Positions 51,989-62,212 of a stretch of 64,000 bases of DNA are shown here, one piece after another; the first letter of the stretch is position 1, and every line of letters begins with the position of its first letter. A model generated the notes under the pieces. That model was given only the letters and a program-made list of their open reading frames with translations, made no database searches and was not told where the DNA came from. The DNA is from Flavobacterium coralii. Lineage in GTDB: Bacteria > Bacteroidota > Bacteroidia > Flavobacteriales > Flavobacteriaceae. Position numbers and translations under genes: made by a program. Where the stretch lies: NCBI RefSeq assembly GCF_019891545.1, contig NZ_JAHDIU010000011.1, positions 1 to 64,000 on the forward strand, given 5' to 3'.

Positions 51989-54760
51989 TTATGTCACCTC
52001 CTCAAACGGAACTTCCCCATCCAGTATTTCATTAATCAGCAATACCAGTTGCGAGCTATACTCTGCAAGCACATCTTTATCTATAACCTCAATAACAGGT
52101 AAAGATTTATCTACCGCATCTTTAAAACTGAAATTCATAAAACCGCTTTTCATATTCTTGAACGATATAATGCCTGCTTCAATTTCTTTGCCCCCTGCAA
52201 GCGGTTCATACATAAAAGCATAAGTAAGCAACTGTATTATCTTTTCATTCTTAATATCGCCCGATAGCCCATCCCATGTTTTAAGGGTAAGGTTGTATTT
52301 ATCTACTTTACCGGTTTTGTAATCAGTAATCCTTATTTTGCCGTTGCGTTCTTCAATCCGGTCTATGTTTCCTGCAATTTTTACAGGGTAGGGCAGCCGT
52401 GCATCTTCAAGCCAACGTTCAAAGGTTTGTTCCAGTGCCAGTACTTTTACGCTGTCGCCTGCCTTTAGCTGTTCTTTTTCCTGTTTCAGCATATTTTGCA
52501 CGTTGCGTTTGGCTACTTCAAAAGCCAGCAGGTTACGCCCTTTTTTTATCTCGCCTTCCTTATATACAGCCGTAAACTGACGCATCACTTCATCGTTGGC
52601 CAGCGCAGCCATATTTTCTATATCATGCACAGCAAGGTACTTACCCAGATAGGGTTTGTATAGCTCCTCAAGTGCGCCGTGTATTATGGTGCCCAGTGTG
52701 TTAAGCGCAATGCTTTCCTCTACTTCGTCCACTTCGCGTATGCGTAGCACCCTCTGGTAATAAAACTGTATCGGGTTACGGATATAGCTCGTTAATGCCG
52801 AGGGCGAAAAACCCTTACCTGTGGCAATTTCCTTTAGCCGTTGTTGTACCTCTGCCGATTTCGGTATCAGCATGGGTTTATAAGCTATATCAGGCAGGTA
52901 GGCATTATAAATAACACTTTTCAGGTTGTGCGAAGGTTTCTGCTCAATTTCCAGCTGGGTAAGAAAACGGCTCCGCTCGCCGGCATCGAGCCCGTCGCTT
53001 TCGGTGTTGTGCAGCAGGTATATGTTTTTAGCCCGCATCAGCAGGTGGTAAAAGTGGTAGCTGTATATGGCATCTTTTTCTTTATAAGTCGGCAACCCCA
53101 GTTCGCGCTTTACATCAAACGGTATAAATGAATTTTGCGTTTTCCCTGCTGGGAATTTACCCTCGTTCATACTGGTAATGATAACATTTTCGAAGTCGAG
53201 CACACGGCTTTCCAGCACACCCATTACCTGAAGCCCTGAAAGCGGCTCACCCTCAAAAGATACCTCTGCAAGCTCTATTACCTGTTTGTAAACAGATTGC
53301 AGTATGGCAAGCCCTGCCATTTGCGGATGGTTCTCATAATAGTTGATGAGCTTATTGATAACCTTAAAGATGGAATATAAAAATGCCTTTGTTATTTTAT
53401 CTTCTTCCTCATCATTACTCAAAAAACCTTTAAGGCTTATGATGATATCAGACAACCTTTGCAAGACACTCCCGGCGTTATCATCCCACCTGTCAAAGAG
53501 CAGCCTGAAAAATGGCGATGCATCCGGATGGATGTCGAACAGTTTACTGTGCGATAAAAAGGTAATATTGTTCCTGTTGATGGTTTCTGTCAGCTTTGCA
53601 GCGCCGCTATAAGGCTCTACAAGCGGATGAGTAAGTATATCAAGTACTTCACGGTAATAAAGCGTGTAGCTTTTTTCACTGCGTTGCAATGCATTAGTAT
53701 GCATTTTAAACAGCTTTTGCACCAGTATCTGTGCAGGGTTGTTACGGCTGCTGTAACCCATGGTAATATTAAGCCCGCCCACACCCAGTGGGAGGCTGTA
53801 CAGTAATGGTATAAGCAGGTTTTCTTCTCCCAGCACTACTGCGGTTTTATCTAACGATTGCCCGGTTTGCTGGATTTCTTCTATAATCTTTCCTGCAATT
53901 TTTGCCTGCCCCACCGTTTTAGGTGTGCCGATTATAGTTATATTCTTTTCCTTGCTGAACTCATCGGCTACCCACTCAAAAGGCTGCCCGTAAAACTGGC
54001 GCCACTCTTTTTTAAACCTGCGGATAAACAAGCCCGCATCATGATAGGGGTCGTTAAGGAAAGCCTGGTCTATATCCCAGTATATTTTAGCCTGACCGCA
54101 TGTAAGCAGGTGCTGTATAATGTTTTCTTCGGCAGCATTCAGGGCATTAAACCCTGCAAAAATGAGTTGTTCTTTTGCAAAAGCATTAGAAAAGTGGTTG
54201 ATATTATTTACTGCTTCCCTGTATATGAGCCCCTGGTAGCCTGCACCTTTATCGAGGAGGTGGTTGTATAATGCTTCGTAATATTTTGGCAACAGCTCCC
54301 AAAATTCGAGGTAATTTTTAATCATCCCGGTGTGGTTCTCCACATCCAGCGACCAATGGCTTAGCTCTTCTATATCTTTAAGGTAAGAAAGTACATGCTT
54401 TGGGTTAAGCAGGTAGCGGTCTATTTCATTAAAGTCCTGCAACAGTGTTTTAGCCCAGTTGGCAAAATTTTCGAAAGGTTGTTGCTTTTCTTTAGGGGTA
54501 AGCCCAATGTAAACATTGTAGAACTCAAAAAGCAATTCTATAGTGTCTATGCTGCGCACGCCGGCAACATCCTGTATAAAATCTTCTATGCTTATTATCT
54601 CGGGAGCAAAGACAACCGCCGACAACTTTTTTTTAAGAGCTTCAATTAAAAAGATGCGGGCTCTCTTATTAGGAAGTACAATTGTAATGCCTGATAATGC
54701 GTTGCCATAATCGGCAACAAGCTGCGTGCTTAGTTTGTCTAAAAAAGTTGGCCCGGTCAT
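51989..54760 (-). CDS. AddB-like PD-(D/E)XK nuclease/helicase
   Basis: 923 residues. UvrD-like helicase parts without a good Walker A motif (PNKRARIFLIEALKK at residue 30) and a C-terminal PD-(D/E)XK nuclease with ITDYKTGKVDKY near residue 840. It fits the AddB-type subunit that processes double-strand breaks together with the AddA-type protein encoded at 57629-60778. Four-cysteine FeS motif not seen. An AT-rich unknown gene follows. Confidence 0.82.
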   Translation of the reverse strand: MTGPTFLDKLSTQLVADYGNALSGITIVLPNKRARIFLIEALKKKLSAVVFAPEIISIEDFIQDVAGVRSIDTIELLFEFYNVYIGLTPKEKQQPFENFANWAKTLLQDFNEIDRYLLNPKHVLSYLKDIEELSHWSLDVENHTGMIKNYLEFWELLPKYYEALYNHLLDKGAGYQGLIYREAVNNINHFSNAFAKEQLIFAGFNALNAAEENIIQHLLTCGQAKIYWDIDQAFLNDPYHDAGLFIRRFKKEWRQFYGQPFEWVADEFSKEKNITIIGTPKTVGQAKIAGKIIEEIQQTGQSLDKTAVVLGEENLLIPLLYSLPLGVGGLNITMGYSSRNNPAQILVQKLFKMHTNALQRSEKSYTLYYREVLDILTHPLVEPYSGAAKLTETINRNNITFLSHSKLFDIHPDASPFFRLLFDRWDDNAGSVLQRLSDIIISLKGFLSNDEEEDKITKAFLYSIFKVINKLINYYENHPQMAGLAILQSVYKQVIELAEVSFEGEPLSGLQVMGVLESRVLDFENVIITSMNEGKFPAGKTQNSFIPFDVKRELGLPTYKEKDAIYSYHFYHLLMRAKNIYLLHNTESDGLDAGERSRFLTQLEIEQKPSHNLKSVIYNAYLPDIAYKPMLIPKSAEVQQRLKEIATGKGFSPSALTSYIRNPIQFYYQRVLRIREVDEVEESIALNTLGTIIHGALEELYKPYLGKYLAVHDIENMAALANDEVMRQFTAVYKEGEIKKGRNLLAFEVAKRNVQNMLKQEKEQLKAGDSVKVLALEQTFERWLEDARLPYPVKIAGNIDRIEERNGKIRITDYKTGKVDKYNLTLKTWDGLSGDIKNEKIIQLLTYAFMYEPLAGGKEIEAGIISFKNMKSGFMNFSFKDAVDKSLPVIEVIDKDVLAEYSSQLVLLINEILDGEVPFEEVT

Positions 54761-54769
54761 GGTATAAAA

Positions 54770-54801
54770 ATAAAAAAATGCCCCCGCATTGCGGAGGCAT
54801 C
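54770..54801 (-). terminator. Terminator after the ompA gene
   Basis: On the minus strand GATGCCTCCGC-AAT-GCGGGGGCAT (one C-A mismatch inside) is followed by a T run. It separates ompA from the addB-like gene. Confidence 0.8.
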
Positions 54802-54827
54802 TTTCAATTTATTTTGGTTGTATCAAA

Positions 54828-56225
54828 TTATTCTTTGATAAGCTTCACTTCAACCCTACGGTTCTGAGCCTTACCGGCAGCAGTTTTGTTAGAAGCGATT
54901 GGCTTAGTTTCACCGAAACCTACAGACATTAACCTGTCACGTGCAATTCCGTGCTCTACTAAGTAAGTAACTACAGCAGCAGCCCTGTTTTCAGATAGTG
55001 TCTGGTTAAGTGCGTTGCTACCATCGCTGTCAGTGTGTCCTTCGATGCTGAACCTTGCCTGTGGATATTCTTTAAGGATATCTTTCATGTTTTCAAGTAC
55101 AGGTAGTGTTTCATCTTTGAAAGAAGCTTTACCACTGTTGAACAGGATTGTTCTTGCATACTCGTTAAGCTGCTTCATAACTTCTTCAGTTACTTCAGGG
55201 CAACCACGGTTAGCAGCAGTACCTTTTACTTCAGGGCAAAGATCGTCTTTGTCAAGAACGCCGTCACCGTCAGTATCAGGCCAAGGGCAACCGTTGTTAG
55301 CTTTAGGTCCTGCTTCGTTAGGGCACTGGTCGCTGTTATCAGCAATACCGTCACCGTCAGTATCAGGGCAACCCATCATGCTTGCTATACCTGCTACATC
55401 CGGGCACTGGTCATCTTTATCAGCTACACCGTCACCATCCCTGTCAGGGCATCCGTTAAGTTCAGCAAGTCCTGCTTCGTTAGGGCAGTCATCCTGGCTG
55501 TCTTGTATTCCGTCAGCATCTGAGTCAGGACATCCCTGGAATTGTGGTAGTCCGGGTACTTCAGGACAAAGGTCGTCTTTGTCATAGATACCGTCTTTAT
55601 CTGTGTCTTTACCTCCGAATTTGAAAGTAAGACCGGCCATGTGCTGTATGTGCCTTGGTACATTAGCTTCTGCCTGATCTTCAAACGTATGCTTGTAAGT
55701 TGAAGATAGAGAAAGGCCCACGTTTTCTGCAAACCAGAAAGTAACACCAAGACCACCGTTTAGTGTACCGTTACCTTTTTCATCAATCCAGGTGTAACCA
55801 CCACCAATGTGTAGGCTTGGGTCGAACCAGCTTGTACCAAGCATGCTAAGGAAGCTGTACTTAATAGTACCATCTACACCGTAGTAAGATAGGTCTCCCG
55901 GATCTGATACCATATAATCCTGCGTGCCCGGAGTACGGGTTACAAGCTTATCTATTTTGTTTACCGAACCTGTTACTCCAAATACGAAACCTTGGCCAAT
56001 GTGCCTCGATACATTCAGATAAGATACAGAAGGAAGGATGTTCCAGTGTTCTTTAGCGTCAAAATAGCCGCTGAACTGGTCACCGAATTCAGAAGCAGCG
56101 CCAAAACGTGTACTCACTGCATTGGCACCAAATGAAACGGCCCAAGGGTTGTTCTCGTCCTGCGCATGGGCGTTAAGTCCCATTGCCATAAGTGCAGCAA
56201 CGAACAGTTTGTTAAGATGTCTCAT
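54828..56225 (-). CDS. OmpA-family outer-membrane protein with TSP3 repeats
   Basis: 465 residues. Signal peptide 1-21 (NAHA-QD); N-terminal eight-stranded barrel (about 25-205); five thrombospondin type-3 calcium repeats ([15 protein letters not shown] type, about 208-345); then the OmpA peptidoglycan-binding domain with [20 protein letters not shown] and NRRVEVKL. An abundant structural protein anchoring the outer membrane to the wall. Confidence 0.94.
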   Translation of the reverse strand: MRHLNKLFVAALMAMGLNAHAQDENNPWAVSFGANAVSTRFGAASEFGDQFSGYFDAKEHWNILPSVSYLNVSRHIGQGFVFGVTGSVNKIDKLVTRTPGTQDYMVSDPGDLSYYGVDGTIKYSFLSMLGTSWFDPSLHIGGGYTWIDEKGNGTLNGGLGVTFWFAENVGLSLSSTYKHTFEDQAEANVPRHIQHMAGLTFKFGGKDTDKDGIYDKDDLCPEVPGLPQFQGCPDSDADGIQDSQDDCPNEAGLAELNGCPDRDGDGVADKDDQCPDVAGIASMMGCPDTDGDGIADNSDQCPNEAGPKANNGCPWPDTDGDGVLDKDDLCPEVKGTAANRGCPEVTEEVMKQLNEYARTILFNSGKASFKDETLPVLENMKDILKEYPQARFSIEGHTDSDGSNALNQTLSENRAAAVVTYLVEHGIARDRLMSVGFGETKPIASNKTAAGKAQNRRVEVKLIKE

Positions 56226-56337
56226 ACTTTTTAAATTTAATTACAAATAGGTTATATCAAGAACAAATTTACTCTGTTGTGTGTTAACAGCAAAACGATT
56301 TATTAAAAATTATCCTACTAAACCCGCTAAATTGTAG

Positions 56338-57531
56338 TTAAATAATAGTTAACGCTTTCCCAACTTCTGTAAATGAGGCAATTGCCTTGTCCAGATGTTC
56401 CTTAGTATGGGCTGCGGAAAGCTGTACTCTTATACGTGCCTTATCCTTTGGTACCACAGGGAAGAAGAACCCTATAACATATATGCCTTTCTTCAAAAGT
56501 TCGTCTGCCATGACTTGGCTAAGCTTGGCATCATACAGCATAACGGGCACTATGGCACTGTCGCCGTCTATAATGTCAAACCCTGCCTTTTTCATTCCCT
56601 CTTTAAAGTAGTTGGTGTTCCACTCCAGCTTGTCGCGTAATGAAGTATCATTCTTTAGCAGGTCGAACACCTTAATAGAAGCACCCACAATAGCAGGAGC
56701 AAGCGAGTTACTGAAAAGGTAAGGACGGCTGCGCTGCCTGAGCATTTCTATAATTTCTTTTTTGCCTGTAGTATAGCCACCCATAGCGCCACCCAGTGCT
56801 TTGCCAAGCGTGCCTGTAATGATATCTATACGCCCCATAACACCTTTTGCTTCGGGGGTTCCTTTCCCTGTCATGCCTATAAAGCCCGCCGCGTGGCATT
56901 CATCTACCATTACCAGTGCATCATATTTATCGGCAAGGTCGCATATCTTGTCAAGCGGGGCAACAAGGCCATCCATAGAGAAAACACCATCGGTAACAAT
57001 AATCTTAAACCTCCTGTTTTCTTCATTGGCTTTTATAAGCATCTCTTCAAGCTGCTCCATATTGTTATTTTCATAACGGTAGCGGGCTGCTTTACAAAGG
57101 CGCACACCATCTATAATAGAAGCGTGGTTAAGGCTGTCTGATATTATGGCATCCTCTTCGCCCAGTAACGGTTCAAAAACACCGCCGTTGGCATCAAAAG
57201 CCGCGGCATATAATATAGTGTCTTCGGTGCCGTAAAAATCAGCTATCTTTTGTTCCAGCTCCTTATGTATATCCTGCGTTCCGCAGATAAAACGCACTGA
57301 CGACATACCAAACCCGTGGCTGTCCAGCGTGTCTTTTGCTGCCTGTATAACTTCCGGGTGCGATGAGAGTCCCAGGTAATTGTTGGCACAAAAGTTAAGT
57401 ACCTTGCTGCCATCTGTAAGTGTAATTTCAGCATCCTGCGGAGAAGCTATGATGCGCTCTTTTTTATACAGGCCGTTTTCTTTTATCTGCTCCAGCTCAT
57501 TAGCCAGATAGTCTTTAATTTTTCCGTACAT
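56338..57531 (-). CDS. kbl: Glycine C-acetyltransferase
   Basis: 397 residues, typical. PLP Lys in [13 protein letters not shown], substrate motif [10 protein letters not shown], and the NYLGLSSHP start. It joins or splits 2-amino-3-ketobutyrate into glycine and acetyl-CoA in threonine breakdown. No tdh (threonine dehydrogenase) lies in the window. It sits between the addA-like gene and ompA. Confidence 0.94.
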   Translation of the reverse strand: MYGKIKDYLANELEQIKENGLYKKERIIASPQDAEITLTDGSKVLNFCANNYLGLSSHPEVIQAAKDTLDSHGFGMSSVRFICGTQDIHKELEQKIADFYGTEDTILYAAAFDANGGVFEPLLGEEDAIISDSLNHASIIDGVRLCKAARYRYENNNMEQLEEMLIKANEENRRFKIIVTDGVFSMDGLVAPLDKICDLADKYDALVMVDECHAAGFIGMTGKGTPEAKGVMGRIDIITGTLGKALGGAMGGYTTGKKEIIEMLRQRSRPYLFSNSLAPAIVGASIKVFDLLKNDTSLRDKLEWNTNYFKEGMKKAGFDIIDGDSAIVPVMLYDAKLSQVMADELLKKGIYVIGFFFPVVPKDKARIRVQLSAAHTKEHLDKAIASFTEVGKALTII

Positions 57532-57628
57532 GATAGTATTAGTTTGTTGTTGTTCTGTTTTTATTCTCCTTTAATCAACACATAAAAATTATTGGCAAAG
57601 ATACAGAAAGCATATTCCTGCCTGTGCG

Positions 57629-60600
57629 TTACAAGGCTAAATCTACCACATTTATATCTTCACCTATATATACAAGTGTTTTACGGGCTACCCTGAGTCC
57701 CATTTCTGCAAGTGCTGCCTGATAGCCGTTAAGCTGGCTTTCATAGCGTGCGTTGTGTTCGCCTGTTTTATAATCCAGCAGGTAGGCCATTCCGTTACGT
57801 ACAGCCACCCTGTCGGGCTTGATGGTAGCCAAGGCATTGCCTATAATACTCTGCTCGTTATATACTGTGTTTTCTTCGGCAAAGAAATCCTGCAGCTCCG
57901 GGTGCTGTACAATTTTATACAGCGTTTCGGTAGCTGTTGCGCTCTGGCTTTGTACAATCAGTCCCGACTCTACAGCCTTTATCAGTGCCGTAGGTATATC
58001 AGCCGCTGTTTTAATGAAAGACAAAATTTCGTGGGTAACGTTACCAAATTCTATAGCCTGCTGCTGCCTGTTGCCCCACATCAGCGCTTCGCGCTGGGCT
58101 ATCTTTACCGCCCGCGGATTAAAATGCTGCGTTACTACCTCTATTGTCTGCTGCTGCCCGTAGTGCGCTTCCGGTTCAGAAAGCCTGTCAGGGTTACCAA
58201 ACTCATATTCGTCTTTAAGGTTATCATAAGCATCTATACTTTGCAGGTAGCTTATAAATAAAGATGACATATTATCGGTCAGCTCACCCCTTGATGTAAA
58301 GTTGCGTCCTGAAATAATGTATAGCTGTTCTTCGGCACGTGTTAGTGCCACATATAATATATTAATGTTATCGAGCAGTTCTTCCTGCTCTTTAATTTTA
58401 TAGAGTTCTGCACCGCGTTCGCCATACTCGGCAACACTCTTATTACTGTCGATAAGCGCCTTCTGGAAACCGAATGTTTCATCGTCAAGCTCCAGCCACA
58501 TTTTGCTGCGGGGGGCACGTGTATAATCTTCTTCGGCAAAAGGGAAAATAACTACAGGGAACTCCAGCCCTTTTGATTTGTGTATCGTCATGATGCGTAC
58601 GGCATCATTACCTTCGGGCGACGGTATGCTGAATTTAGAGCCGTTGTTATCCCAATACTCTAAAAAGTCGGATATGCCCGACTGTGTGCGTATGTCGCGC
58701 TCCAGCACCAGGTCAAGGAAATACTGTACATAGCTTTGGTTAGCTTTTTCTTTTATAAAAGCATCAACTATGGTTTCTACCGCTTCATAAAGCGATTTCT
58801 TGCGGCAGTCCCTGAATAATATTTTTACGCCATTACCTTGCAGCCATGCTTCAAGTGCTGCTTCTGTAGGCTGCTCCATGCCCTCGGCAATAAAATTGTG
58901 TATTTCGCTGCCGGGCATCCTGTTGCTTGCCACGAAATATAAAAAGTGGGCTTTAGCCTCTCTGTTTTCATTGCTTTTAAGATAGCGCAGCAAGTTGATT
59001 ATCAGCTTTACCTCGGTGGCATTTTCTATTAGCAGCGTTTCAGAAGATAGTATCGGCACGCCCTGTTCGGTCAGGTAATTGGCAAGCAATACTCCCGGCT
59101 GCCGCTTACGGGTGAGCAGCACTATATCTTTATAATCAAAACCACGGGCAACCGCTTTTTGTATGGTGGCAAGCGTCGCTTCAAGATACAGTTCGTTCCT
59201 GTCACGTGGCATGTCTTCTTCATCCGTTTCTGTTTCGGGTATAAAAGCTATATTTACATAACCCCCCTGTTTATCGTTAAGTTCCTGCCTGCTGCTGTTC
59301 CGGTACAGTTCGCAATAATCAGCATCCTCAAACTTTTCAGAGAGGAAACAAAAGAATTCGTTGTTAAAATCTATGATATTGCTGTAGCTCCTGTAATTTC
59401 GCCCCAGGTTAATAACATCCATATCCGGATTAGAGAACGGATTGAATAACTTGCTCAACCCTATAAATTGTTCCGCCTTGCCGCCGCGCCAGCGATAGAT
59501 AGACTGTTTCGGGTCGCCAACAATCATAAGCGAGCCTTTATTGCCCTGAAGATCCTCCTGTGCGAGTGCATTGTCTATCAGCGGAATCAGGTTTTGCCAT
59601 TGCATCTGGCTGGTGTCCTGAAACTCATCTATAAAAAAGTGGCGGTAACGCTCGCCAAGCCGCTCATATATAAAAGGTGCAGGCTGGCTTTGTATCTCTT
59701 TATGTATTATGGCATTAAACTCTGATATAGAAAGCACGTTCTGCTCTTTCTGGATGCGCTCCAGTTCCTGGCTTATAGAGTTGAGCAGCGAAAGCGGTGT
59801 TATGTTTTTAAGGAAAGCCTCATAAAAGTTTTTCTTTTCGTAGTTCTTATAAACCTTTTGCAGCAGGCTGAGGAGGGTTGGCGTTACCCCCTCTATAGCC
59901 AAACGGTCTTTAGCGCCTTTGTTTATTTTTATGTCATCGGCCTCATAGTATTTTTTGTGAGTAGGCTTTAGAGTGCCATCAATTATATAACCGATATGTT
60001 TAGGAAAGTCCTGCCGCGAGAATGACTTCGGGTCAATCCCTTCCTGCTCCAAAATGTCGTTTAGCTGGTTGCCCAAGCCTTTACATTCAGCCTCTAAAGC
60101 GGCAACTGCCTGGCGCAGCTTTTCTTTTATCAGCAGGAACTCCTCTATTGTTTTTTCGCGGAACTGCCCCAGTTCATTGCGGTTGTTTTCGTTGATAAGC
60201 AACTTGCCTGTTTCAAACAATTCATAGGTAACATCCCAGCTTTTGTCATTATCGGTTTTATCCAGCGAAAAATCGACCAGCAAAGAGGTAAGCACATCGT
60301 TTTCGCCCGCTTTGGCAATAATGGCATCAACGGCTTCTTTTAGCAGGTTTTCGGTTTCCAGCGATACATCAAAAGATACCGGCAGGTTAAGGTCATGCGC
60401 AAAGGCACGTATTACTTTATGCGTAAACCTGTCGATGGTCGAAATATCAAAAGAAGCATAATTGTGAATAATATTTTTGATAATAGCTTTCGACTTATCT
60501 TTTATAGTGGCAGGCGAAAGTCCCGTTTCCTGAGAGAGGACAGTAATAAGCGCTTCCGCGCGCGGTGTAGGCTCGTCTTTAGAAAAATCGGACAGGCTGA

Positions 60601-60778
60601 AAATGATGCGGTTTTTCATTTCTTCTACCGCTTTGTTGGTAAAAGTTATTGCCAGTATTTTACGATACGTATCATCCTCGCCAGAGAGCAGGAGTATCTT
60701 AAGGTATTCTTTTACCAGCGTATAGGTTTTGCCCGAACCGGCAGAAGCGTTATATATAGTAAATGCAGATTTTGCCAC
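57629..60778 (-). CDS. AddA-like UvrD helicase/nuclease
   Basis: 1049 residues. Walker A ASAGSGKTYTLVKEYL at residue 11; helicase motifs ITFTNKAVEEMK, FIDEFQDTSQMQW, VGDPKQSIYRWRGG, TIHKSKGLEFPVV and LYVALTRAEEQLY; C-terminal nuclease with LLDYKTGEH near 1010. All active residues of an AddA subunit are visible. It should work with the AddB-like protein at 51989-54760 in double-strand break resection. Divergent from sodA. Confidence 0.9.
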   Translation of the reverse strand: MAKSAFTIYNASAGSGKTYTLVKEYLKILLLSGEDDTYRKILAITFTNKAVEEMKNRIIFSLSDFSKDEPTPRAEALITVLSQETGLSPATIKDKSKAIIKNIIHNYASFDISTIDRFTHKVIRAFAHDLNLPVSFDVSLETENLLKEAVDAIIAKAGENDVLTSLLVDFSLDKTDNDKSWDVTYELFETGKLLINENNRNELGQFREKTIEEFLLIKEKLRQAVAALEAECKGLGNQLNDILEQEGIDPKSFSRQDFPKHIGYIIDGTLKPTHKKYYEADDIKINKGAKDRLAIEGVTPTLLSLLQKVYKNYEKKNFYEAFLKNITPLSLLNSISQELERIQKEQNVLSISEFNAIIHKEIQSQPAPFIYERLGERYRHFFIDEFQDTSQMQWQNLIPLIDNALAQEDLQGNKGSLMIVGDPKQSIYRWRGGKAEQFIGLSKLFNPFSNPDMDVINLGRNYRSYSNIIDFNNEFFCFLSEKFEDADYCELYRNSSRQELNDKQGGYVNIAFIPETETDEEDMPRDRNELYLEATLATIQKAVARGFDYKDIVLLTRKRQPGVLLANYLTEQGVPILSSETLLIENATEVKLIINLLRYLKSNENREAKAHFLYFVASNRMPGSEIHNFIAEGMEQPTEAALEAWLQGNGVKILFRDCRKKSLYEAVETIVDAFIKEKANQSYVQYFLDLVLERDIRTQSGISDFLEYWDNNGSKFSIPSPEGNDAVRIMTIHKSKGLEFPVVIFPFAEEDYTRAPRSKMWLELDDETFGFQKALIDSNKSVAEYGERGAELYKIKEQEELLDNINILYVALTRAEEQLYIISGRNFTSRGELTDNMSSLFISYLQSIDAYDNLKDEYEFGNPDRLSEPEAHYGQQQTIEVVTQHFNPRAVKIAQREALMWGNRQQQAIEFGNVTHEILSFIKTAADIPTALIKAVESGLIVQSQSATATETLYKIVQHPELQDFFAEENTVYNEQSIIGNALATIKPDRVAVRNGMAYLLDYKTGEHNARYESQLNGYQAALAEMGLRVARKTLVYIGEDINVVDLAL

Positions 60779-60853
60779 TTGCTTTTCGTAAAAATTTAAA
60801 TTTAGTAAGAGAAATTATAACAAAATCTTATTTCTTTTAAAGTATAAAATCTC

Positions 60854-60861
60854 TAAATTTG
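60854..60861 (+). promoter_or_regulatory. -7 box of sodA
   Basis: TAAATTTG, matching TAnnTTTG, 40 bases before the start at 60901. No TTG at -33. Confidence 0.45.
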
Positions 60862-60900
60862 GATTAAAATTAATATTAATCTTTTAAAAACGCACATATC

Positions 60901-61509
60901 ATGGCTTTTGAATTACCTAAACTTCCTTACGCGTATGATGCCCTTGAGCCTCATATAGATGCACGCACTATGGAAATACACCATACAAAACACCACAATG
61001 CATATACCACCAACCTTAATAATGCGATACATGGTACCGACCTTGAAGGCAAGACTATCGAGAATATACTTATAAACCTTGATATGTCTAACGCAGCGGT
61101 TCGCAACAACGGTGGCGGTTATTACAACCATAACCTTTTCTGGCAGGTAATGTCGCCAAAAGGCGGCGGAGAGCCAACAGGTGAACTTGAAGCTGCCATA
61201 GAAAAAGCTTTTGGTTCTTTTGAAGAGTTTAAGGCTAAGTTTGCTAAGGCTGCTGCGACACAGTTCGGTTCAGGCTGGGCATGGCTTTGCGTGCACCAGG
61301 GCGGTAAGCTTGAAGTATGCAGCACGCCAAACCAAGATAACCCGCTAATGCCAGAAATTGGCTGTGGAGGCACACCAATACTTGGGCTTGACGTTTGGGA
61401 ACATGCCTACTACCTTAACTACCAAAACAGGAGGCCTGACTATATTGATGCATTTTTTAATGTAGTAAACTGGGAAGAAGTTGCAAGGCGTTATGCCAAT
61501 GAAAAATAA
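60901..61509 (+). CDS. sodA: Superoxide dismutase, Mn type
   Basis: 202 residues. Metal ligands are in [25 protein letters not shown] and [13 protein letters not shown]. The GGGYYNHN block and the Gln in [11 protein letters not shown] match Mn-type rather than Fe-type enzymes. Cytoplasmic, no signal peptide. A strong terminator follows 25 bases later. Confidence 0.94.
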   Translation: MAFELPKLPYAYDALEPHIDARTMEIHHTKHHNAYTTNLNNAIHGTDLEGKTIENILINLDMSNAAVRNNGGGYYNHNLFWQVMSPKGGGEPTGELEAAIEKAFGSFEEFKAKFAKAAATQFGSGWAWLCVHQGGKLEVCSTPNQDNPLMPEIGCGGTPILGLDVWEHAYYLNYQNRRPDYIDAFFNVVNWEEVARRYANEK

Positions 61510-61533
61510 ATGATCTCACTTTCAGGAGACAGG

Positions 61534-61567
61534 AACGGGTGCATGCAGATGCATCCGTTTTTTTATT
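61534..61567 (+). terminator. Terminator after sodA
   Basis: AACGGGTGCAT (61534-61544) pairs with ATGCATCCGTT (61549-61559) with one G-T pair and 4-base loop, then TTTTTTT. Confidence 0.9.
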
Positions 61568-61589
61568 TTGTTCAAACTTAAAAAATAAA

Positions 61590-61669
61590 AGCGGAAACAT
61601 AGTTCCCGCTTTCGCCCCCAAAAAATACCGTAAATTAAATTTACTAATACTATTTGGTGCAAAAATAGG
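61590..61669 (-). repeat. Hairpin unit A (divergent)
   Basis: Hairpin 61590-61610 (AGCGG ... CCGCT ends) then CGCCCCCAAAAAATACC and TTACTAATACTATTTGGTG. Same plan as units B and C, but stem base pairs differ in a compensated way (G-C in place of A-T at the fifth pair); one pair is mismatched. Confidence 0.65.
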
Positions 61670-61753
61670 CAATAAAATTTACAAAGCAATTATTTATTTA
61701 AAATATTAATAAGCAGTAATTAAACTGTAAATTTTTTGTGTTTAAACATAACA

Positions 61754-61901
61754 TAAAAAAAAGCGATACATAGTGTGTATCGCTTTTTTGCCCCCAAAAA
61801 TACCGTAAAAATTAATTTACTATTGCTATTTGATGTCAAAAGTAGGGCAGGGGCGCGGTTGCTGCAACAGTTTTAGATGAACTGCATATAAAAACGTTGA
61901 G
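61754..61901 (-). repeat. Hairpin unit B
   Basis: 148 bases. Hairpin 61762-61784 (AGCGATACA ... TGTATCGCT) between A and T runs, then GCCCCCAAAAATACCG, TTACTATTGCTATTTGATG and a further conserved tail up to CGTTGAG. On the minus strand TATTTTTG (61795-61802) is a perfect -7 box just before the hairpin. Confidence 0.8.
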
Positions 61902-61939
61902 GTGACACTGCAGGATATAGTTCAACAAAAATTAAAGAA

Positions 61940-62087
61940 TAAAAAAAAGCGATACATAGTGTGTATCGCTTTTTTGCCCCCAAAAATACCGTAAAAATTA
62001 ATTTACTATTGCTATTTGATGTCAAAAGTAGGGCAGGGATGCGGTTACTGCAACAGTTTTAGATGAACTGCATATAAAAACGTTGAG
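61940..62087 (-). repeat. Hairpin unit C
   Basis: 148 bases with about three differences from unit B, offset by exactly 186 bases. Hairpin 61948-61970; minus-strand TATTTTTG at 61981-61988. Confidence 0.8.
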
Positions 62088-62212
62088 ACAACACTTTTTC
62101 AATTCAACAAATGTTAATTGCGGATTTTCCGCAATTGTAAATTAAAATCGATTATTAAATTTACTGTTGTTAGCTAACTATAAAAAATTATTAAACATTA
62201 AATCTATTATTT

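Larger units (their letters stand above)
61510..62212. other. 703-bp non-coding region with repeated hairpin units
   Basis: No gene seen. It contains the sodA terminator, three related units (hairpin plus conserved 50-base box; listed below) and A/T-rich sequence before the lipoprotein gene at 62213. Read on the minus strand, each unit ends in hairpin plus T run and has a -7-like sequence just before. Confidence 0.75.

Noticed and set aside
61510-62212. tRNA or rRNA gene in the long gap after sodA
   Set aside because: The hairpins lack T-loop (GTTCGAATC-like) sequence and cloverleaf arms; nothing like tRNA was found anywhere in the window.
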